Below, piece after piece: positions 40,232 through 43,861 of a stretch of 43,861 bases of DNA. The notes beneath the pieces were generated by a model. That model saw nothing but the letters and a program-made list of their open reading frames with translations, was not told the DNA's origin and made no database searches. Position 1 is the stretch's first letter. Each line of letters begins with the position of its first letter. Source of the stretch: Pseudobutyrivibrio sp. OR37 (GTDB lineage Bacteria; Bacillota; Clostridia; Lachnospirales; Lachnospiraceae). Location: contig NZ_FOQF01000029.1 in assembly GCF_900113655.1 (NCBI RefSeq), positions 1 to 43,861 of the forward strand, read 5' to 3'. Both the position numbers and the translations under genes were made by a program.

Positions 40232-41628
40232 TGGAATTCAATATCAATCCAGATAGCATTGTAAACTTTCCTTCTAACGAAGCTGCAAAATTGCAGCAGT
40301 TATTTGATGTTTACGATCGCCATAAAGCACAAAATGAAACAAAAGAAGAGTATTACGAGGGTAAGGTTACCCTTAATCAGGTCAATATTGGTATTGCCTT
40401 ACCAGATGGCTTAAAGAATCTTAGAATCGGCTGTGAGTGGGCTACAAAGACTGTAGATGTGCTTGCGGCACGTTCTATGTTTGATGGCTTTGTAAGTGTA
40501 AAGGGAACAGAAAACAAGACACTTGATGCTATCTCGAAAGAAAATAAGCTGGTAACCATGTATAAGGCTGCTTGTAAGGATGAGCTTAAGTTTGGATGTA
40601 CATTTGTGACCTTATCAGCAGATAAGAAAATCAAATGCAAAATCAAATTTCATTCCCCACAGACTGCGGCGGCTCTCTGGAACGGCGAAAAGGATAGGAT
40701 TGATTGTGGCTTTGCCATTATCGATACTGTTCCGGACGAATCAAAGCAGGGAGAATACAAGCCATCACATATAAACTACTACACTGATGAGGCCATATGG
40801 GAAATCATCCGTGAGGACGGTGTTTGGGTAGCTCATGAGTATAAGCATAAGATGGGATGTCCTCTGATGGAAGCTCTTGTGTGGAATAAGACAACAGCAA
40901 AGCCTTTTGGTCGTTCTCGTATTAAGAGCACTGTAAGAAGCTTGGTAGATGGTCACATTAGAACTGTAGCCAATGCCACAATTGGCTTAGAGTTTGCAAC
41001 ATCACCGCAGAAGTATTTACTAGGCATTACTGATGAACAGTACGATGCGATGATTGACAACAAATTCAAGACATATGTTGGCTCACTTTTGACAGCAACA
41101 ATGAATCCAGACAGTGATAAGCAGCCACAATTTGGCCAGCTCACTCAAGGAAGCCTACAGCCTCACATCGATATGATGAGAATGTTGGCCACACAGTTTG
41201 CAGCAGAAACAGGATTGTCTGTTACAGATACAGGTGTCATTAATGATGCTAATCCTACATCAAGTGATGCAATTTTGGCACAAAGCAAAACATTAGTATC
41301 GCTTGCAGAAGAACTGAATTCAGGAAATGGTGATGCATTAGAGCATATTGCAAGAATGGCTCTAGCTATTGCAGAAAATAAGAGCCTGGATGAATTGGAT
41401 GAGACAGCGGATGTGATAGCACATTTCAAAAATCCTGCAATGCCTAATGTTGCATCAACAGCAGATGCGGCTATTAAGCTTGCAAGTGCTAGAAGCAATT
41501 TCGCAGATACAGACGTATTTTTGGAAATGGTGGGCTTTAGCCCAGCAGATATTGCAAGAATCAAAGCTCAGGAGCAAAGAGCTAGAGGATTGGCTCTGAT
41601 AGAGGACATAGATGCAGATATCAACTAA
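40231..41628 (+). CDS. phage portal protein (SPP1 Gp6-like)
   Basis: Forms the dodecameric ring through which DNA enters the capsid. 465 residues, with the N-terminal FDVYDRHKAQNETKEEYYEG and NIGIALPDGLKNLRIGCEWA, then the stem/wing region VDGHIRTVANATIGLEFATS and the C-terminal helical AETGLSVTDTGVINDANPTS. This pattern is the Gp6-like portal family. Typical length; no sign of decay. Its end overlaps the next gene by 17 bases. Confidence 0.88.
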   Translation: MEFNINPDSIVNFPSNEAAKLQQLFDVYDRHKAQNETKEEYYEGKVTLNQVNIGIALPDGLKNLRIGCEWATKTVDVLAARSMFDGFVSVKGTENKTLDAISKENKLVTMYKAACKDELKFGCTFVTLSADKKIKCKIKFHSPQTAAALWNGEKDRIDCGFAIIDTVPDESKQGEYKPSHINYYTDEAIWEIIREDGVWVAHEYKHKMGCPLMEALVWNKTTAKPFGRSRIKSTVRSLVDGHIRTVANATIGLEFATSPQKYLLGITDEQYDAMIDNKFKTYVGSLLTATMNPDSDKQPQFGQLTQGSLQPHIDMMRMLATQFAAETGLSVTDTGVINDANPTSSDAILAQSKTLVSLAEELNSGNGDALEHIARMALAIAENKSLDELDETADVIAHFKNPAMPNVASTADAAIKLASARSNFADTDVFLEMVGFSPADIARIKAQEQRARGLALIEDIDADIN

Positions 41629-42955
41629 GGACTGGAAGAACTACATAGCGAAGTTATCCAAACTTAACGCTACAGCAGCTGAAAAGATGCAGCAGTATAT
41701 TGCCAAACACGGATTTGCAGATACAGAGGCCATTATTGATTATGCATACGGTCTTGTAACTAAGTACGGTGAAGGCTCTGCCGCCTTATCGGCGCAGATG
41801 TTTGAAACTATAGCAGAGATGGAAGGGGCTGTTATTCAGCCCGCTGTAATGGCTCAAACAGCCTCTAGAAACGAAGTAGCAAAAATGGTTAATGGCATTA
41901 TGAAGCAGACTCAAAATGAGAATGTTATAGCGAATGCCGTAGGTAGAAAAGTCAAGCAAGCTGGAGCTGATACCACGCTCCAGAATGCTTTGAGATATGG
42001 AGCAGAATTTGCATGGATTCCTGCTGGTGATACATGTGCCTTCTGTATTGCACTTGCATCAAGAGGTTGGCAGTTAGCCTCGAAGAATGCTATTAAGAAT
42101 GGACACGCAGAGCATATTCATTCAAATTGTGATTGTACCTATGCCATCAGATTTGATTCAAAGACTCATATTGAAGGCTACGATCCGAAGTATTATGAGC
42201 GCATGTATTATGATGCTCAGGATAGAGCAGCTGAGGAAGGAACCTTCTGGAGCGGAAAGTCCGATAAGGATGCCATCAATCAGATGCGTAGAGATAAGTA
42301 CAAGCTTAATGCTGAGAAGATTAGAGAGCAGCATAGAGCTGCTTACGCGAAGCGACAGATGGATTTTAGGCATGAACGCGATACGGATAATCCTTTTGTA
42401 TCAAACGTAAAAGAAGGCACAATAACAGCAAAAGGAATTACAAGAAGTCCAAACGGCATATACGTCTCTGATAAGCTAAATATAAAGCCCAAAAAGTTAC
42501 AAGAAATAGAGAATAATGTCACACAATTTAAAAAGATGATAGGAGTGGAGGGAAAGGTAGAACCTAAGATTGTTCTTGTAGCGGATACAGAATTGGGAAA
42601 ATCTGGTGGTAGATATGTGGCGGCAGAAAACACACTCTATTTTAAAGTGTTTGAAGATAAAAATGTTGAAAGACATATGAATTTGCATGAGCTCTTTCAT
42701 TGGGAGGATTCACAGCAGTACATAAATGCCGGAAATATTATTAATTCTGATGAGGACGTTATCGACTATATGTGTGAAAAAAGTAAGAGAATTCTTGACA
42801 AAAAAGGCATTACAGCCGATAATGTAGGTGAGATAAGTATATATGCAAGGCATATGTATAATGCAAAGAGATTTGATGAGGTATATGTTGAATATAGAAC
42901 AGTAGAGGGATTGAAAAATGCCAATTTTACCAAAGGAATTACAAGAAAAACTTAA
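41612..42955 (+). CDS. phage minor head (VG15/MuF-like) protein with C-terminal zincin-like domain
   Basis: A 447-residue protein encoded after portal, the place of minor head/MuF proteins. Residues 1-250 fit the VG15-like head family: helical N-terminus, then GDTCAFCIALASRGWQ and HIHSNCDCTYAIRFD with metal-binding cysteines. From about 265 a second domain begins: GVEGKVEPKIVLVADTELGK, GRYVAAENTLYFKVFEDKNV, HELFHWEDSQQY with an HExxH zinc motif (His359, Glu360, His363), and DEVYVEYRT with a possible third ligand Glu427. Fusions of MuF head proteins to toxin domains are known polymorphic toxins of temperate phages; here the toxin-like domain would be a metallopeptidase. It ends intact, overlapping a 51-codon gene. 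Confidence 0.82.
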   Translation: MQISTKDWKNYIAKLSKLNATAAEKMQQYIAKHGFADTEAIIDYAYGLVTKYGEGSAALSAQMFETIAEMEGAVIQPAVMAQTASRNEVAKMVNGIMKQTQNENVIANAVGRKVKQAGADTTLQNALRYGAEFAWIPAGDTCAFCIALASRGWQLASKNAIKNGHAEHIHSNCDCTYAIRFDSKTHIEGYDPKYYERMYYDAQDRAAEEGTFWSGKSDKDAINQMRRDKYKLNAEKIREQHRAAYAKRQMDFRHERDTDNPFVSNVKEGTITAKGITRSPNGIYVSDKLNIKPKKLQEIENNVTQFKKMIGVEGKVEPKIVLVADTELGKSGGRYVAAENTLYFKVFEDKNVERHMNLHELFHWEDSQQYINAGNIINSDEDVIDYMCEKSKRILDKKGITADNVGEISIYARHMYNAKRFDEVYVEYRTVEGLKNANFTKGITRKT

Positions 42956-43073
42956 GATTGTTGAAAAATGGATGAAGAATGGGCAATTCATCGAGGGAAC
43001 TCCAGAATATGTCTTGGAGTTTGACAGAGAAATTGGTGATTTTTATATTAAAGAGTCTGAAGGCGTGATGTAG
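42918..43073 (+). CDS. 51-residue protein overlapping the head-zincin gene, candidate immunity protein
   Basis: A short frame starting at 42918 with GAGGGA eight bases upstream, overlapping the 3' end of the head-zincin gene by 38 bases in another frame. It starts MPILPKELQEKLKIVEKWMK and has an acidic second half (GTPEYVLEFDREIGDF). Immunity genes normally follow their toxin in this way, with overlap for coupled expression. No family recognised. A perfect palindrome lies eight bases after the stop. The small size leaves open that it is a chance ORF. Confidence 0.55.
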   Translation: MPILPKELQEKLKIVEKWMKNGQFIEGTPEYVLEFDREIGDFYIKESEGVM

Positions 43074-43080
43074 CAAGAAT

Positions 43081-43104
43081 GAGCACTTACCTAGGTAAGT
43101 GCTC
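43081..43104. terminator. perfect palindrome at the prophage/IS1182 border
   Basis: Arms GAGCACTTACCT and AGGTAAGTGCTC, zero spacer, directly after the candidate immunity gene. Hairpin as for an intrinsic terminator but without a T-run; the IS next to it may have displaced the T-run, or the palindrome may be part of the insertion target. Confidence 0.5.
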
Positions 43105-43120
43105 AGACTGTAGACAAAGA

Positions 43121-43160
43121 GGATGCTGCAAAACCGAGTTTTGCAGCATCCTTTCTTTTT
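43121..43160. terminator. terminator at the end of the IS1182-type element
   Basis: GGATGCTGCAAAAC (43121-43134) pairs with GTTTTGCAGCATCC (43138-43151) around CGA, followed by TTTCTTTTTT on the plus strand. Blocks transcription into the element; T-rich sequence on the other flank is weaker. Confidence 0.8.
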
Positions 43161-43201
43161 TCTAAGTTTCTTTTCTGATTTTTGTTGAAAAAGGCCTTTC
43201 T

Positions 43202-43861
43202 TTAGGCCATTTCTAATTCCCATTCTTGCTGTATCTTTGCCAGTTTCTTTAAATTCATACACGCAAAGGTAAGCGCGACTTTCATTATCATGCGCGCCTT
43301 ACCATACATTTGTGTATATCTAAAACCATGATTCTCTTTAGCTGTTCCAAAGATTCTTTCTATGGTTTCTTTTCTGTGAGAGTATAAATCTTTCATACCT
43401 AAGGTCTGTCTTATATCTTCACATGCTTCCATGTATTCTTCCCAGACATGGCGAGTTACAATTTTTACATGATTCTTGCTTGCTGTACATTGTCCTAAGA
43501 ACTCACACTTCTCACATATGTGACCACAGCTTTTGTATTCCTTATAACCATCTCTATTTGTAGTACTGTATTTTAATATCTGGTCATTAGGGCAAATATA
43601 GCAGTCATTGTATTCATCATAGACATACTCATATTTCTTAAAGAATCCTTCTTTGGTCTGAGGCCTCTTATAAGGGAAAACTGGTTTGACTCCATCATCA
43701 AGAAGTAGCTTTGCAATGGCAGGAGTTTTATAACCTGCATCAACAACACATTTTTCCATACCAATGTCCTGAAGTTTATCATACAGACCTTTGAAAGTTC
43801 TGCTGTCATGCTCATTGCCAGGATTAACATCGAAGCCTAAAATCCACCCATTCTTATCACA
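43202..43861 (-). CDS. IS1182-family transposase, partial (runs off the window)
   Basis: DDE transposase whose frame is open to the right edge: it continues upstream of the first in-frame ATG (43759) as GWILGFDVNPGNEHDSRTFK. At least 219 residues of the C-terminal half are visible, with NPGNEHDS, VVDAGYKTP (second catalytic Asp), a cysteine-rich segment CGHICEKCEFLGQC, and ETIERIFGTAKENHGFRYTQ holding the catalytic Glu. This is the DDE_Tnp_1_6 pattern of IS1182. It inserted next to a palindrome behind the prophage minor head genes. The start codon and the other inverted repeat are outside the window. Confidence 0.88.
   Translation of the reverse strand, partial: CDKNGWILGFDVNPGNEHDSRTFKGLYDKLQDIGMEKCVVDAGYKTPAIAKLLLDDGVKPVFPYKRPQTKEGFFKKYEYVYDEYNDCYICPNDQILKYSTTNRDGYKEYKSCGHICEKCEFLGQCTASKNHVKIVTRHVWEEYMEACEDIRQTLGMKDLYSHRKETIERIFGTAKENHGFRYTQMYGKARMIMKVALTFACMNLKKLAKIQQEWELEMA

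Overview
The window looks like the chromosome of a Lachnospiraceae bacterium (Firmicutes, Clostridia), probably close to the rumen genera Butyrivibrio and Pseudobutyrivibrio. The basis is moderate-to-low GC, AGGAGG ribosome binding sites with ATG, GTG and TTG starts, DUF5685, DUF4349 and YitT families, and an F-type ATPase operon without atpI in which delta and alpha are one polypeptide. The genus is inference.

Layout. 1-2540: an IS110-family element (transposase on the minus strand) next to the C-terminal part of a different IS110 transposase. 2540-3230: no convincing gene, but several inverted and tandem repeats. 3235-10532: host genes, namely a bile acid:Na+ symporter family transporter, a YitT membrane protein, a J-domain protein, an acyltransferase-3 membrane protein, a DUF4349 lipoprotein, and a minus-strand operon of zinc-ribbon membrane protein, DUF5685 protein and J-domain/TPR protein. 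10630-11694: a DtxR-type metalloregulator with a perfect palindromic operator, then a Fur-like regulator with a seven-cysteine cluster. 11788-18088: aspS, a three-copy 73-bp tandem repeat, tRNA-Glu, a stand-alone FakA-like domain, guanine deaminase and a chemotaxis receptor. 18290-24713: atpB-E-F-(HA)-G-D-C. 24892-24971: tRNA-Leu(UAG), the likely integration site of a prophage.

25000-43073 is the left and central part of a temperate tailed prophage. It holds an integrase with arm-type repeats beside the tRNA, a candidate small toxin and sRNA, a cI/Cro-like switch with shared operators, a SleB-type cell wall hydrolase, an HUH rolling-circle initiator followed by a degenerate RNase H fold, DUF7666, PcfJ, DUF4406 and HNH-like accessory genes, an ArpU-like late regulator, an HNH endonuclease, a possible cos region, terminase small and large subunits, portal, and a minor head protein ending in a zincin-like HExxH domain. 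A 51-codon overlapping ORF follows as a candidate immunity gene. An IS1182-family element then interrupts the prophage and runs off the right edge, so major capsid, tail and lysis genes and the right attachment site are not visible.

The strongest leads are the delta-alpha ATPase fusion (1:3 stoichiometry problem), the head-protein/zincin fusion with its overlapping small gene, a 14-bp palindrome found three times in the prophage in unrelated reading frames, and an sRNA complementary to the start of a 30-codon hydrophobic ORF. All domain names come from reading motifs by eye; no database search was run.
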